Source: Euryarchaeota archaeon UBA220 (GTDB lineage Archaea > Thermoplasmatota > Poseidoniia > Poseidoniales > Thalassarchaeaceae). Taken from it: a DNA stretch of 32,061 nt. How positions within the stretch are numbered: the first letter of the stretch is position 1; every line of letters begins with the position of its first letter. The notes under the pieces were generated by a model that was given only the letters and a program-made list of their open reading frames with translations, searched no databases and was not told the DNA's origin. The DNA is taken from contig DAON01000073.1 in the NCBI GenBank assembly GCA_002501885.1, positions 18,115 to 50,175 of the forward strand. Direction: 5' to 3'. Made by a program: the position numbers and the translations under genes. Below, piece by piece: positions 14,635-24,290 of this stretch.

Positions 14635-15323
14635 TGAAGCCAGTCATCGGAGTCACATGTTTCTGTAGAGATACTGTGTACGGGAATTGGCACAGGAATG
14701 CAGCAATACTCCCCTCGGCATACATTTCAATGATTGAGAAGGCAGGAGGAATTCCTCTAATCATCCCTCCAGCCGGAGATATGACCCAAATTCTGGAACT
14801 GATAGATGGCCTTGTTGTCTCAGGAGGTCCTGACATATCTCCTTCAGCCTATGGCGAAGAGCCCGGGGAGATGACCATAGAATTCTATCCTAATCAGGAT
14901 AAGACTGAGATGGAACTAATCGGTGAAGCTATTGCTAGAGATATGCCCTTCCTAGGAGTTTGCAGAGGCATGCAGATGATGAGTGTGATGCATGGAGGTA
15001 GGCTGTACCAGCATCTAGACACTACGCCTGGACATGAAGGGCATGGCGGTTTCGATGGAGTGGAGACTAGGCATGGCGTTTCTGCGGCAGAAGGGTCACT
15101 ACTTGCCAGTCTGATGGGTACTTCAATCGATGCTAATTCAACTCACCATCAGGGTGTCGCCGATGCAGGAGAACTAACTGTGACCGGTGTTGCAGATCAT
15201 GACGGCCTGATTGAGGCTGTAGAGAGATCGGACAAGAGATTCTGCCTAGGCGTGCAATGGCATCCGGAAAGGGCAGGCCATGAAGTTCTGTACTCCGGAC
15301 TGGTCGAAGCGGCGCGAGGTTGA
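14634..15323 (+). CDS. Class I glutamine amidotransferase, peptidase C26 (PuuD-like gamma-glutamyl hydrolase)
   Basis: 229 residues. MKPVIGVTCF at the start, then SAYISMIEKAGGIPLIIPP, GLVVSGGPDISPSAYGEEP and FLGVCRGMQMMSVMHGG with the catalytic Cys, and GVQWHPER with the catalytic His and Glu. This set defines the peptidase C26 group, including gamma-glutamyl-GABA hydrolase (PuuD) and related enzymes that cut gamma-glutamyl amide bonds. The 'SGGPD(I/V)xP' loop is typical of PuuD rather than of folate gamma-glutamyl hydrolase. The true substrate is unknown, since no polyamine genes are nearby. The start overlaps the preceding stop by one base (TAATG). It is the second class I amidotransferase in the window and only distantly similar to the first. 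Confidence 0.88.
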   Translation: MKPVIGVTCFCRDTVYGNWHRNAAILPSAYISMIEKAGGIPLIIPPAGDMTQILELIDGLVVSGGPDISPSAYGEEPGEMTIEFYPNQDKTEMELIGEAIARDMPFLGVCRGMQMMSVMHGGRLYQHLDTTPGHEGHGGFDGVETRHGVSAAEGSLLASLMGTSIDANSTHHQGVADAGELTVTGVADHDGLIEAVERSDKRFCLGVQWHPERAGHEVLYSGLVEAARG

Positions 15324-15350
15324 TGACCGATAAGCCACGCAGACCACACA

Positions 15351-16739
15351 ATGTCTCTGAGAGTCTATGACACTCGTACGCGTGAGAAGCGAGAACTCTC
15401 AACTCTCAAAGACGGCAAGGTGGGCATGTATGTCTGCGGAATCACGCCATACTCTCCAAGCCATTTGGGACACGCTCGATGTTACTTATCATTCGATGTT
15501 GTTCATCGCTGGTTAGAGGCTAGTGGCTACGATGTCGACTATGTACAGAACTTCACCGATATCGACGATAAGATACTCGATATTTCTGACTCTGAGGGAG
15601 TTGACTTCTCTGTAGTCGCTAATAGGAACATCGACGATTATCTAGAGGTCATGGATGCAATGAATGTCCTTAGAGCCGACCATTACCCCAGGGTTACCGA
15701 AACTATTCCAGAGATTATTGACATGATCTCCGAGTTGAAAGAGAAGGGTCACGCGTATGTCGGAGATGATGGAGTATACTTCGAGATAGACACGGCCCCT
15801 GAGAAATTCGGCCAATTGACCGGACAAACTCTTGAGATGGTCAGAGCCGGAGCAGGCGGGAGAGTAGGGGGGACAGGCTCTGGAAAGAGAGATCACCGTG
15901 ACTTCGCTCTTTGGAAACTGGCTAAGCCAGGCGAACCATCATGGGAGAGTCCTTGGGGCGAAGGTAGACCTGGTTGGCATATCGAGTGCTCTGCAATGTC
16001 GCTCAATCACTTTGGAGAACAATTCGACATACACGGAGGAGGGCATGACTTGAGATTCCCTCATCATGAGGCAGAGATTTTCCAGTCAGAGTGTTGCACG
16101 GGGACGGAACCAGTAGTGGGGTTCTGGATGCATAATGGATTCGTAAACATTGACGGCGAGAAGATGAGCAAAAGCCTCGGAAACTTCTGGACCATTCGTG
16201 AAGCATTCGAGAGCCACGCCCCATTGGCCCTCCGATATGCTCTTCTGAGTGTACCTTACCGTAATCCAATCGACCTCACCCCAGAGTTCCTAGAAGAAGC
16301 GGCGATGCATTATGACAGACTCATAGATGCGTACGGCAACTCACTTTCTTCCCAGAATGAGTCAGGGGCCGATCTTTCTGGCGCTAGTGAACGCTTCTCT
16401 GATGCAATGAATGATGACTTCAACACTAGGGCCGCGATGATAGAGGTCCAAGCAGTGGTATCTTCTACACCTGGTTCAGATGTAGCTACTTGGTTAGAGA
16501 AGAACGCAGGAGATGTGTTGGGACTACTCCCTCCCTCTGGGGAAGTTGTTGCCAATTTGGCCCAAGCCGAGTCTGATAGAGCAGAGGTCGCCGAGAAAGT
16601 CGAGTCGCTACTCGATGAGCGTGAGAGTGCCAGAGCGTCCAAGGACTGGGCCCGAGCCGACGAAATCCGAGACGAACTCACTTCGATGGGCGTCATAGTT
16701 GAGGATGGACCTGAGGGCCCGACTTGGCATCTAGGGTGA
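15351..16739 (+). CDS. cysS: Cysteinyl-tRNA synthetase
   Basis: 462 residues, the usual size. It charges tRNA-Cys with cysteine in the cytoplasm. The zinc-bound active site is formed by the Cys in MYVCGITPYSP, the Cys in WHIECSAMS and the His/Glu in FPHHEAEIFQSE. The HIGH-type motif is SHLGHARCYLSFD, and the class I KMSKS loop is present (EKMSKSLGNF). The C-terminal helical domain is complete, ending in the usual DELTSMGVIVEDGPEGPTW. The gene follows the C26 amidotransferase by 27 bp. Its stop (16737-16739) directly abuts the stop of the converging amidohydrolase gene. Confidence 0.96.
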   Translation: MSLRVYDTRTREKRELSTLKDGKVGMYVCGITPYSPSHLGHARCYLSFDVVHRWLEASGYDVDYVQNFTDIDDKILDISDSEGVDFSVVANRNIDDYLEVMDAMNVLRADHYPRVTETIPEIIDMISELKEKGHAYVGDDGVYFEIDTAPEKFGQLTGQTLEMVRAGAGGRVGGTGSGKRDHRDFALWKLAKPGEPSWESPWGEGRPGWHIECSAMSLNHFGEQFDIHGGGHDLRFPHHEAEIFQSECCTGTEPVVGFWMHNGFVNIDGEKMSKSLGNFWTIREAFESHAPLALRYALLSVPYRNPIDLTPEFLEEAAMHYDRLIDAYGNSLSSQNESGADLSGASERFSDAMNDDFNTRAAMIEVQAVVSSTPGSDVATWLEKNAGDVLGLLPPSGEVVANLAQAESDRAEVAEKVESLLDERESARASKDWARADEIRDELTSMGVIVEDGPEGPTWHLG

Positions 16740-19424
16740 CTACTGTTCCTCAGTAATCAGCACTGATGGCTCCTTGTCAGCACGTTCTCTAAGGTTTGAG
16801 TTTACAATTCCTAGAGAGCCTACGATAACAATGAGTCCAACGAATATAGCAACCCAGAATAGCGCCCCATCCGTCCAACTCTCACTTTCAGGTTCCGGTT
16901 CTGGTTCCGGTTCGGACTCATCTCCCTCGACATCAATGAATGACCAAGCAGCCCTGCATGTCACCTCCTGTGGGTAAATTCCAGCATCTGTGCAAATATG
17001 TCCAGGAACCGCAATTGCATCAGCCACTTCGAGGTTACAGAATGATCCACTGGTCTCGATGCACTCATCAGTTGGCTGCATCACCACTAAGATTGCACCG
17101 CACAGTAGAATTTTGCTAGAAGGAGTGACAGGTACGCCTGCATCGCCCAATGTATTTGCATCCGACATGCATTGCTCGAGATGAATCCCCTCTTCGATAG
17201 TGGTTGGATGAGGTATGGTACCGCCTCGTGGACCATATGTATTCCAAAGTACAGGCAACTCAGGCTCAGGCTCAGGCTCCGGTTCACTGCAGACCATTGT
17301 TCCACTGCAGTCAAAGTCATCACAGTCGATGTACGGATCCCCATCATTGTCTACTCCATCACTGCATAATGCCTCAGTATCTTCTGAACCTCCATTTCCA
17401 GGGTTGGTGATAATCGGACCTGCTCCGGCCACAGTACCACTGACTCTATGACCATCTTCGTTCAGTTCGACATCGTAATAGTCCCCCCATAGGTCGATAG
17501 TACGATCTTTCTGGAATGTTAGGGAGCGGTTCAATACATCGAAATAACGGTCATCCCCAAGTGTGAACAAGTATTCGATAGGGACAGGAGCTCCTTGGTT
17601 ACAAGATTGTAACTCTGCTAGCAATTCATCGACAGTCTGCTGGGCTTCTGGCACTCCATCATAGGTGATATCCGTGGCCTTGGTGAACCCAACTCCCTCG
17701 ATAATCTGAATCTCATCATCCATTGCTTGCATGATGTCCACATCGCCAAATACAGCCAATCCGCCGACTACCACTAGTCTGACATCAGGATCAATCGCTT
17801 CTACGACATTCCTGTAGGGGTCAGAATGGAATGTATCGAGAACTACGAAATCCGCCGCCAATCCTGCTTGAATGCGACCGGTTTGATCATTCCATCCGAT
17901 TGCATCGACTATATTCGTAGTAATGGCCTGAACCAACTCGTAATCTGTGAATATGTCTCCTAAGACATTCTCATCCCACCAATCTGCTGTCTTCAGTTCG
18001 TGCATCGAACTCTTAGATCCGGATGGAGCCCAGTCAGGACCAATCATGATATTGACTCCCTCGGCCTTGGCAGTAGCCACATCTGTCGTCTCACCATACA
18101 GGATTAGATTTGATGTCGGTGACCAAGCGAGGCTTCCTCCAACATCACCAAGGGCATCGAATTCTGCCTGAGTTAGTCCAGTCCCATGAATCACAACAAT
18201 CTCGCCAACAAGCAAGTCATTCTGAACCAAGATATCGAATTCTGCCCTACTGGACTCGTCAATACCCTCGGCTAGATGGAGGAACCAAGCATCCAGTTCT
18301 CCTGAGGAATTACCATCCTTGATGTGATTGCCAGAATAATCTGATTCCAACTCAGTGACCTTGGTGTGGATATAGTCCCTACCGAAGTTATACAACTCGA
18401 TATTTCTCGCAAGCATGGTCTCAAAGGTATCAGTGTTTGATGTTGAACTGCCTTGTAGTGCAGTGTTTCCTCCCGCGATAGCTCGTAGTTCAGCAAATCT
18501 CATTGCTGAAGTATCGGTGAGTGAGCAACCCACATCCTTTGCATCTCTGTAGGAGTCCTCTGCTTGCCATTGGTAGCGGTTGTCCCAGCCATCAGTGCCA
18601 TGATCCCAAAGTGGAATAATGTTGTACTTGGCATGATTATGTGGGTCAATAAATCCTGGATAAATAGTGCCACTAGTTGGTATTGAAACCACCCCCTGGG
18701 CAGTGGCTGGTGGAGTATCAGTCGCACTCCAAACCGCTTCAATCATACCGTCAACTACCAGAATCCTACCGTCATTGATTACCGATTGTTCCGACTCCAT
18801 AGTGACTACGCGCCCCTCAAGGATGTACTCTCCTCTGTGAATGTGGTCTTGTGGAGGGTAGCAGTTACCCTGCAAATGGTTGGCTCCACCCCATTCTTGG
18901 CCATTAGCGCCCCCTGGAGTTGGACTTCCATCGGACAGTTTTGCCCAGTTTCCACCCGAGTCGTATCCGTACGGAATATCCCAATCAGAATCCTCGCCTT
19001 CATAACTTACAGAGTCTATTTCCATGCCAGATCCATCGAGCAGCCTAATGGTATCTCCGTCCCAGTAGTCGAATTCTATGCCGGTCCATGAGCGATAGAA
19101 TACAATGTATGAACCCGGCTCTAGAACTGTATTCCATCCGATACTGCAAGCAGGGGAGCCGCCATCGGCGATATCATCCAACCACCAGCCACCGATGTCG
19201 ACGGACTCTGAAGTTGGATTGTGCAACTCGACATACTGATCACTGTAAGTTCCCATCGAGCCATCACCATTCCAGTCGGTACCTCCGTAATTCTCGTTAT
19301 TCGGAGAAACCAGTATCTCGTTGATGTAGATAGAATCGGTCGGAGCGGTCTGGCCCGACACTGCCATCATCGGCATCATTGTCATCATAATCATCAGCAG
19401 GGTCATGGCGAAGGCTCTGCGCAT
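16740..19424 (-). CDS. Secreted, membrane-anchored amidohydrolase with lamin-tail domain and Asp-rich repeat
   Basis: 894 residues. A signal peptide is at about 1-25. A lamin-tail domain follows (IYINEILVSPNNENYGG ... DQYVELHNPTSESVDIGGWWLDD, about 32-175). The amidohydrolase barrel (about 205-570) opens with GRILVVDGMIEAVW and carries the metal pair H262/H264 (DPHNHAKYN), H413 (VVIHGTGL) and D464 (IGPDWAPSG), and closes with GLAADFVVLDTF. That order resembles the atrazine chlorohydrolase/deaminase branch. Then come DGVDNDGDPYIDCDDFDC (MopE-like Asp repeat), two Pro-Glu spacers (EPEPEPEPE), a small Cys-containing region between them, and a C-terminal helix (ALFWVAIFVGLIVIVGSLGI) with a short cytoplasmic tail. 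It probably hydrolyses a cyclic amide, amidine or imide outside the cell; the substrate is unknown. Its stop abuts the cysS stop. Confidence 0.82.
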   Translation of the reverse strand: MRRAFAMTLLMIMMTMMPMMAVSGQTAPTDSIYINEILVSPNNENYGGTDWNGDGSMGTYSDQYVELHNPTSESVDIGGWWLDDIADGGSPACSIGWNTVLEPGSYIVFYRSWTGIEFDYWDGDTIRLLDGSGMEIDSVSYEGEDSDWDIPYGYDSGGNWAKLSDGSPTPGGANGQEWGGANHLQGNCYPPQDHIHRGEYILEGRVVTMESEQSVINDGRILVVDGMIEAVWSATDTPPATAQGVVSIPTSGTIYPGFIDPHNHAKYNIIPLWDHGTDGWDNRYQWQAEDSYRDAKDVGCSLTDTSAMRFAELRAIAGGNTALQGSSTSNTDTFETMLARNIELYNFGRDYIHTKVTELESDYSGNHIKDGNSSGELDAWFLHLAEGIDESSRAEFDILVQNDLLVGEIVVIHGTGLTQAEFDALGDVGGSLAWSPTSNLILYGETTDVATAKAEGVNIMIGPDWAPSGSKSSMHELKTADWWDENVLGDIFTDYELVQAITTNIVDAIGWNDQTGRIQAGLAADFVVLDTFHSDPYRNVVEAIDPDVRLVVVGGLAVFGDVDIMQAMDDEIQIIEGVGFTKATDITYDGVPEAQQTVDELLAELQSCNQGAPVPIEYLFTLGDDRYFDVLNRSLTFQKDRTIDLWGDYYDVELNEDGHRVSGTVAGAGPIITNPGNGGSEDTEALCSDGVDNDGDPYIDCDDFDCSGTMVCSEPEPEPEPELPVLWNTYGPRGGTIPHPTTIEEGIHLEQCMSDANTLGDAGVPVTPSSKILLCGAILVVMQPTDECIETSGSFCNLEVADAIAVPGHICTDAGIYPQEVTCRAAWSFIDVEGDESEPEPEPEPESESWTDGALFWVAIFVGLIVIVGSLGIVNSNLRERADKEPSVLITEEQ

Positions 19425-19563
19425 GGTAGAGACGAGTCATTACTCAACTTCAATCCAACCCTGAAAAGTTCAAGCAGGATTTCAACAAATTCGTACATTT
19501 TTGCCAGTTTCAATTAGGCGAAGAACCGAAATACTGACTGAGTGCGAATCACTCGCGTTAATC

Positions 19564-21006
19564 ATGCAGCGTTGCGGCAGAGTGGCTTGTGCGGCCCTTA
19601 TGGTAATCACCGTATCATTCGCTGGCTGTATGTCTGGCGGAAACCAATCTAGTTCTGGCAATTCTATTCCAGACTGGGACAAGGATATGATCTATGTCGA
19701 TGATCCCATGGGGCACGAAGACGCAAGAATGTTTGATGTTGGATCTCCATTCAGTAACCAATCTTGGGGCAACTCAAGCTGGGCGGTCTTCGGAAACGAA
19801 GAGGGAGGAAATTGCTGTGAACACTATCTGGCCGCCACCAAAGAGGGGTGGATTCTGAACTTCGGCGGCGAATATCCAACTTGGTCAGAAGATCGAGGGC
19901 ATACTTGGCAGGAATATCGCCCTAGTGTCTTTTCTCAGATTGGATGCCGAGAGCCAAAACCAACTGTCCCCGGCCAAGAAGGCCTAGGAGAGGGCAGTAT
20001 TGTTCAAGCAACCAATGGAGATTTAATTTCGATGGGCTGGTTCCCTTATCCAAGTAGTAGCGGTGCAGACCAATTCTACGCTTTCCTTTATGATGCAGAG
20101 GACGAAGAGTGGAGTTGGTGCTTCAATCGAACTCCCGAGCCATTTTACGATCGTTCTTGGCAGGTTGAAGTCGTCGGCCCAATCAATGGTGGCTTGTATG
20201 GAAATGGCGAATGGGCTACCCTAGTAATCTCCAATTTCTGGCACCAGGTTGCCAATCTCGGAGGCCAGATTTCTACTGATGGCCTGAATTACGATTACTT
20301 CGATTTCCCCGATCGAGATGCAAATCTCGACATCATCGAGGTCGATCTAACTGCTGAATCATTGGGACCGGAGTGGGATTTCACCAAGCCGCACAAGGAA
20401 ATGCGGGCTTTCCCGGTCCCATCTGGCGGCCTATACTTCCCGGATTACTTCGTCGATGGTACGGATGCCTTTGTTGACACTTCCCTCAACTGGTGGGCCG
20501 CAACTACTCTGAATGGATCATCCCTACCAACTCAGTATTGCGCATTCGACTCATCTACTGCATTACATTGCTTTGGAGGATTATCTGGCGGAGTTGGAAT
20601 CGCCCACTACATATCCTGGGATGGCGGTGAGACATGGGATATGCAGGACTACAACCTAACAGGAGTTGCTACAGAATTGGAAGAATGGGAATGGCACTCA
20701 AGTGGAGTACACGACCTTATGGTCGTAAACATCAGATTCCAGAGCGCCGAAGGACCAGATGTCGATGTTGCATGGCATGTTCGCGGTTTTTCAGACTCAC
20801 TTGAACCCGACACACTAACCTACCTTGGTCAAGGAGATCTAGACTCCACATCAGGTGCTGGAAACGACATCAGATTCGACTTTGCGAGTATGGGTATTCT
20901 CCCAGACGGCGGCTCTTTCATTGCATACCATGATTCCACAGACCCCGATCCTCTCTTCGGAGTAGAATTACTACTGCCAATCTCGTACGGTGTCAGCACT
21001 GTCTAA
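19564..21006 (+). CDS. Secreted lipoprotein with sialidase-like (BNR) beta-propeller
   Basis: 480 residues. The N-terminus is a lipoprotein signal (VACAALMVITVSFAGC, lipidated Cys at about 22), followed by a Gly/Ser/Asn linker (GGNQSSSGNS). The rest is rich in Trp, Tyr and Asp. It has two Asp-box (BNR) motifs of the form S-x-D-x-G-x-T-W: WSEDRGHTWQ near 107-116 and ISWDGGETWD near 349-358. Such repeats fold as blades of a beta-propeller seen in sialidases and in many non-enzymatic proteins. I see no sialidase Arg triad I can trust, so glycan hydrolysis is not claimed. ATG 19564 was chosen because it begins the signal peptide; the frame opens at 19501. The gene diverges from the amidohydrolase across 139 bp, and its stop overlaps the ileS stop. 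Confidence 0.75.
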   Translation: MQRCGRVACAALMVITVSFAGCMSGGNQSSSGNSIPDWDKDMIYVDDPMGHEDARMFDVGSPFSNQSWGNSSWAVFGNEEGGNCCEHYLAATKEGWILNFGGEYPTWSEDRGHTWQEYRPSVFSQIGCREPKPTVPGQEGLGEGSIVQATNGDLISMGWFPYPSSSGADQFYAFLYDAEDEEWSWCFNRTPEPFYDRSWQVEVVGPINGGLYGNGEWATLVISNFWHQVANLGGQISTDGLNYDYFDFPDRDANLDIIEVDLTAESLGPEWDFTKPHKEMRAFPVPSGGLYFPDYFVDGTDAFVDTSLNWWAATTLNGSSLPTQYCAFDSSTALHCFGGLSGGVGIAHYISWDGGETWDMQDYNLTGVATELEEWEWHSSGVHDLMVVNIRFQSAEGPDVDVAWHVRGFSDSLEPDTLTYLGQGDLDSTSGAGNDIRFDFASMGILPDGGSFIAYHDSTDPDPLFGVELLLPISYGVSTV

Positions 21007-24000
21007 TCTACGGCGAAAGTGACCTTGGTACCATCAACCTCGAATGAGTCTGCACCAGATGGAACATCGCCCTCATTCAGAGAAGCCGTAGAAGCTCTAG
21101 TCTCACTCTGTACATGAGTCCAGTCTTCGTCTGCCAGCACAGCTCCATCAATCCATACGGAAAGTGAGATGCCCTCTTCAACCTCCAAATCTAAATCCTT
21201 ACGCTTCGATTGAATTCTTCTTATCACATCTCTTGCTAGTCCCCGTGACATCAATTCCTCGTTCAAATCCATGTCTAGGACGAGAGAAACATCTCCGAAG
21301 TCATCCCCGGATAGAGTCGCAGCCGCATAACCCTCCTTCTCTGTTCGACGAATCTCGATGTCATCCATTGTGATTGAATAACCTTCAATCGCAGCGATTC
21401 CAGCTTCTATCTCCAGCAATAGGGAATCCGGATCCGCAGCCCCCAGTTCCGCTAAAACAGCCGGCAAGTCAGATCTGCACTTTGCTCCTAGGGACTTTCT
21501 GTTAGGCTCCAAGACAATTCTTTGGAAAGCATCCAGATCATTCTCAGTAAGCAATTCCTCTACATTCAACTCCTCTGCTAGGATATCGTGGAAATCAGAC
21601 AGGTCTGGGCCTCCCACAATCCAACCAAATCGACAGGGCAACCTCTGTCTGCGATTATTCTCGACACGAACTCTACGCCCCGACTCGGCTAATGCCCTGA
21701 CTAATTCCATCTGCTGCTCCAGGGAATAGTCTCTAGGAGGAAGATTAGAATCAACAATTTCAGATCCGACAGGCCAATCTGCTAGATGAACAGAGCTTCC
21801 TTCCAAAGCCCTGTGAATCACATCAGGCATGAATGGAGAGACTGGAGCCATGAGTCTACTTACTAGAATCAGAACTTCATGCAGAGTATGTTGACACGCT
21901 CGCTTATCCTCACTGTCAGACTCGCTCCAGAGTCTGCGCCTCGACCTACGGACATACCAGTTCGACAGATCATTGACTACAAAGTCCTCGAGTTCTCTTC
22001 CTGCCTTATGGAAGTCCCAGTTTTCGAAATGCTGGTGATACACCTCAGCCATTGCACTAGCTCTGGATAGGACCCAACGGTCTAGCGGACTCCTTTTCGA
22101 TATTGCAACGAAACCACTTTTGTCTTCGGGGTCAAATCGGTCCATTGCAGCATAGTCTGCATGGAATCTGTAGACATTCCAAAGGGTCAGGAACATCTTC
22201 GCGTATGACTCTCTAACTCCATTGGGGTCGAAATTGGTCGGCGACCAAGGTGAGCTTTGAGTGGTCATATACCAGCGAATTGAATCTGAACCTTCCTTGT
22301 TGAAATGATCCCATGGGTCGACGACATTCCCCTTCGACTTACTCATCTTCTTACCATTCTTGTCCAATATATGTCCCAGGGATAGACAGCGTCTGTAGCA
22401 AATACTGTCGAAAACTGCGGTAGATACTGCGAGTAAAGAGTAGAACCAGCCTCTAGTTTGATCCACTCCTTCGCAGATATAGTCTACAGGGAAGGCGCCA
22501 TCGAATACTTCCTTATTTTCGAATGGATAGTGCCACTGAGCGAATGTAGCGCAGCCTGAATCGAACCAACAGTCGAGAACATATGGCTCACGAACCATTG
22601 TTCCCGAGCACCCATCAGTTGGACAATGCAACTTGACATCATCCACATATGGTCGATGTAGTTCAGGCGGGGCGGGTGAATTCTCAGTCTTCATTGAATT
22701 CATCTCTTCAATACTTCCAACACAGTGTTCGTTACCACAGTCCTGACAGATCCAGACTGGAATTGGAGTGCCCCAGTAGCGTTCTCGGCTGATTGCCCAG
22801 TCCTTGATGTTCGAGAGCCACTCCCCCATTCTCTTTGTTCCAGTCCACTCTGGGGCCCACTCAACCTCCGAATTGTAGCGCATTATTTCGTCCCTAACCT
22901 CGGTCATGCGGACAAACCAACTGTCCATCGCGTAGTACAATAGGGGATGATCCGTTCTCCAGCAGTGAGGATAGTCGTGGGTGTACTCGTGTTCACGGTA
23001 GAGTAGCCCATCTCCAGATAGGATGTCTATGATGTCGGAATCGCAATCCTTGACATATCTGCCATCAAGCATATTGTGAGTCCCAGAGACGAATCGTCCG
23101 TCCATCCCTACAGTATGCTGAGCAGGGAATCCGACTTTCATTCCAAGATTGTAATCCTCTTCACCGTACATCACGGCAGTGTGAACCACTCCTGTGCCAT
23201 CTGTAGTGGTAACGAAATCGGCTGCGACAACAGTCCATGCAGTTTCAGAGCCGCTGCCATCAATAGCTCCGGGGAATAGGGGCTGATACGATTTCCCAAC
23301 TAAATTTGAACCAGAAAACTCGTCAACAACCTCGATATGATGCCGTAAAACATCACCAATCAGATCCTTGGCAAGAATCAACTCTTCTCCGACTTCGGCC
23401 CCTCCTCGACCTTCCCATGAGTCAGAGGGAGGTTCAGTAATACGGATCCGGCAGTAGGTCACATCAGGTCCAACGGCCAGTCCGACATTGCCCGGTAGAG
23501 TCCAAGGTGTAGTCGTCCATGCCAGTACAGAGGCATCATCGTCAACCAATTGGAACTTGACATAAACAGCAGGCTCAGCTACTTCCTTGTATCCTAGAGA
23601 AACCTCGTGGCTAGAGTAGCTGGTTCCAGTCTGAGGGCAGTAGGGGAGAACTTTGTGTCCACGAAATAGCATCCCCTTCTCGAACATCTGCTTGAGTGAC
23701 CACCATGCCGATTCGATGTATTCGTCATGGAGGGTCACATATGGGTCATCCATGTCGACCCAGAATCCCATTCGCTCAGTCATTTCGCGCCAAGCCTGCT
23801 CATAGGTCCACACACTCTCCTTACACTGTTGGTTGAATGCCTCCATCCCATAGGCTTCTATGGCCTCGTTAGACATGAGGTCCAATCGCTTCTGAACTTC
23901 AATCTCCACAGGCAGGCCGTGAGTATCCCACCCCCCCTTCCTCTCGACGACATGTCCTTCCATTGTCTTCCATCGACATACCATGTCCTTGAACAGACGC

Positions 24001-24188
24001 GATAGTACGTGGTGGATGCCCGGTTTGCCGTTTGCAGTAGGTGGCCCTTCAAGGAAGGTGAAAGGAGTTGATGCAGCGCGCCTAGACTCAATACTCTGCT
24101 GGAAAGTACCCTCCTCTTCCCATGTCCTCATCAGGGATGTCTCTACCTCTACGGGGTCGAGTTCTCCAACTGGCTCAGGTACACCCAT
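21003..24188 (-). CDS. ileS: Isoleucyl-tRNA synthetase (IleS2-type)
   Basis: About 1,061 residues from ATG 24188. It charges tRNA-Ile. The catalytic site has EGPPTANGKPGIHHVLSR, where GIHH takes the place of HIGH, as is usual in the IleS2 group shared by archaea, eukaryotes and some bacteria. RKGGWDTHGLPVEIEVQ, TTTPWTLPGN (editing domain), VLDCWFDSG and the KMSKSKGNVVDPW loop follow in order. Zinc-finger-like cysteines are in CQDCGNEHC and CPTDGCSG. The C-terminal anticodon-binding part is complete. The start is uncertain: the frame opens at a TTG (24266) with ATGs at 24209 and 24188; family similarity (VGELDPVEVETSLMRTWEE) favours the last. A 17-bp dyad lies at 24228-24244 upstream. The stop overlaps the converging lipoprotein stop. 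Confidence 0.95.
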   Translation of the reverse strand: MGVPEPVGELDPVEVETSLMRTWEEEGTFQQSIESRRAASTPFTFLEGPPTANGKPGIHHVLSRLFKDMVCRWKTMEGHVVERKGGWDTHGLPVEIEVQKRLDLMSNEAIEAYGMEAFNQQCKESVWTYEQAWREMTERMGFWVDMDDPYVTLHDEYIESAWWSLKQMFEKGMLFRGHKVLPYCPQTGTSYSSHEVSLGYKEVAEPAVYVKFQLVDDDASVLAWTTTPWTLPGNVGLAVGPDVTYCRIRITEPPSDSWEGRGGAEVGEELILAKDLIGDVLRHHIEVVDEFSGSNLVGKSYQPLFPGAIDGSGSETAWTVVAADFVTTTDGTGVVHTAVMYGEEDYNLGMKVGFPAQHTVGMDGRFVSGTHNMLDGRYVKDCDSDIIDILSGDGLLYREHEYTHDYPHCWRTDHPLLYYAMDSWFVRMTEVRDEIMRYNSEVEWAPEWTGTKRMGEWLSNIKDWAISRERYWGTPIPVWICQDCGNEHCVGSIEEMNSMKTENSPAPPELHRPYVDDVKLHCPTDGCSGTMVREPYVLDCWFDSGCATFAQWHYPFENKEVFDGAFPVDYICEGVDQTRGWFYSLLAVSTAVFDSICYRRCLSLGHILDKNGKKMSKSKGNVVDPWDHFNKEGSDSIRWYMTTQSSPWSPTNFDPNGVRESYAKMFLTLWNVYRFHADYAAMDRFDPEDKSGFVAISKRSPLDRWVLSRASAMAEVYHQHFENWDFHKAGRELEDFVVNDLSNWYVRRSRRRLWSESDSEDKRACQHTLHEVLILVSRLMAPVSPFMPDVIHRALEGSSVHLADWPVGSEIVDSNLPPRDYSLEQQMELVRALAESGRRVRVENNRRQRLPCRFGWIVGGPDLSDFHDILAEELNVEELLTENDLDAFQRIVLEPNRKSLGAKCRSDLPAVLAELGAADPDSLLLEIEAGIAAIEGYSITMDDIEIRRTEKEGYAAATLSGDDFGDVSLVLDMDLNEELMSRGLARDVIRRIQSKRKDLDLEVEEGISLSVWIDGAVLADEDWTHVQSETRASTASLNEGDVPSGADSFEVDGTKVTFAVD

Positions 24189-24227
24189 CGGGCCGCCGAC
24201 CAAAAGCATCGTATTGAAGGTGCCCGC

Positions 24228-24244
24228 TTCGCCCAAAGGGCGAA
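24228..24244. promoter_or_regulatory. 17-bp dyad TTCGCCC-N3-GGGCGAA in the ileS upstream region
   Basis: Perfect inverted repeat (TTCGCCC AAA GGGCGAA), 7-bp arms, 40 nt upstream of ATG 24188. Its arms are identical to the dyad at 10237-10253. A TATA-like CTATTATTG lies further upstream on the minus strand near 24268-24276, so the dyad would sit at the very 5' end of the leader. It is a candidate hairpin or operator. Confidence 0.45.
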
Positions 24245-24290
24245 TCTCTCGTTTAGTAGGCTTCAATAATAGTCGCCACTACGGTAATTC

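Noticed and set aside
17251..17285. Short repeated GGCTCA units as a DNA repeat element
   Set aside because: They encode the Pro-Glu linker of the anchored amidohydrolase; codon-level repetition explains them.
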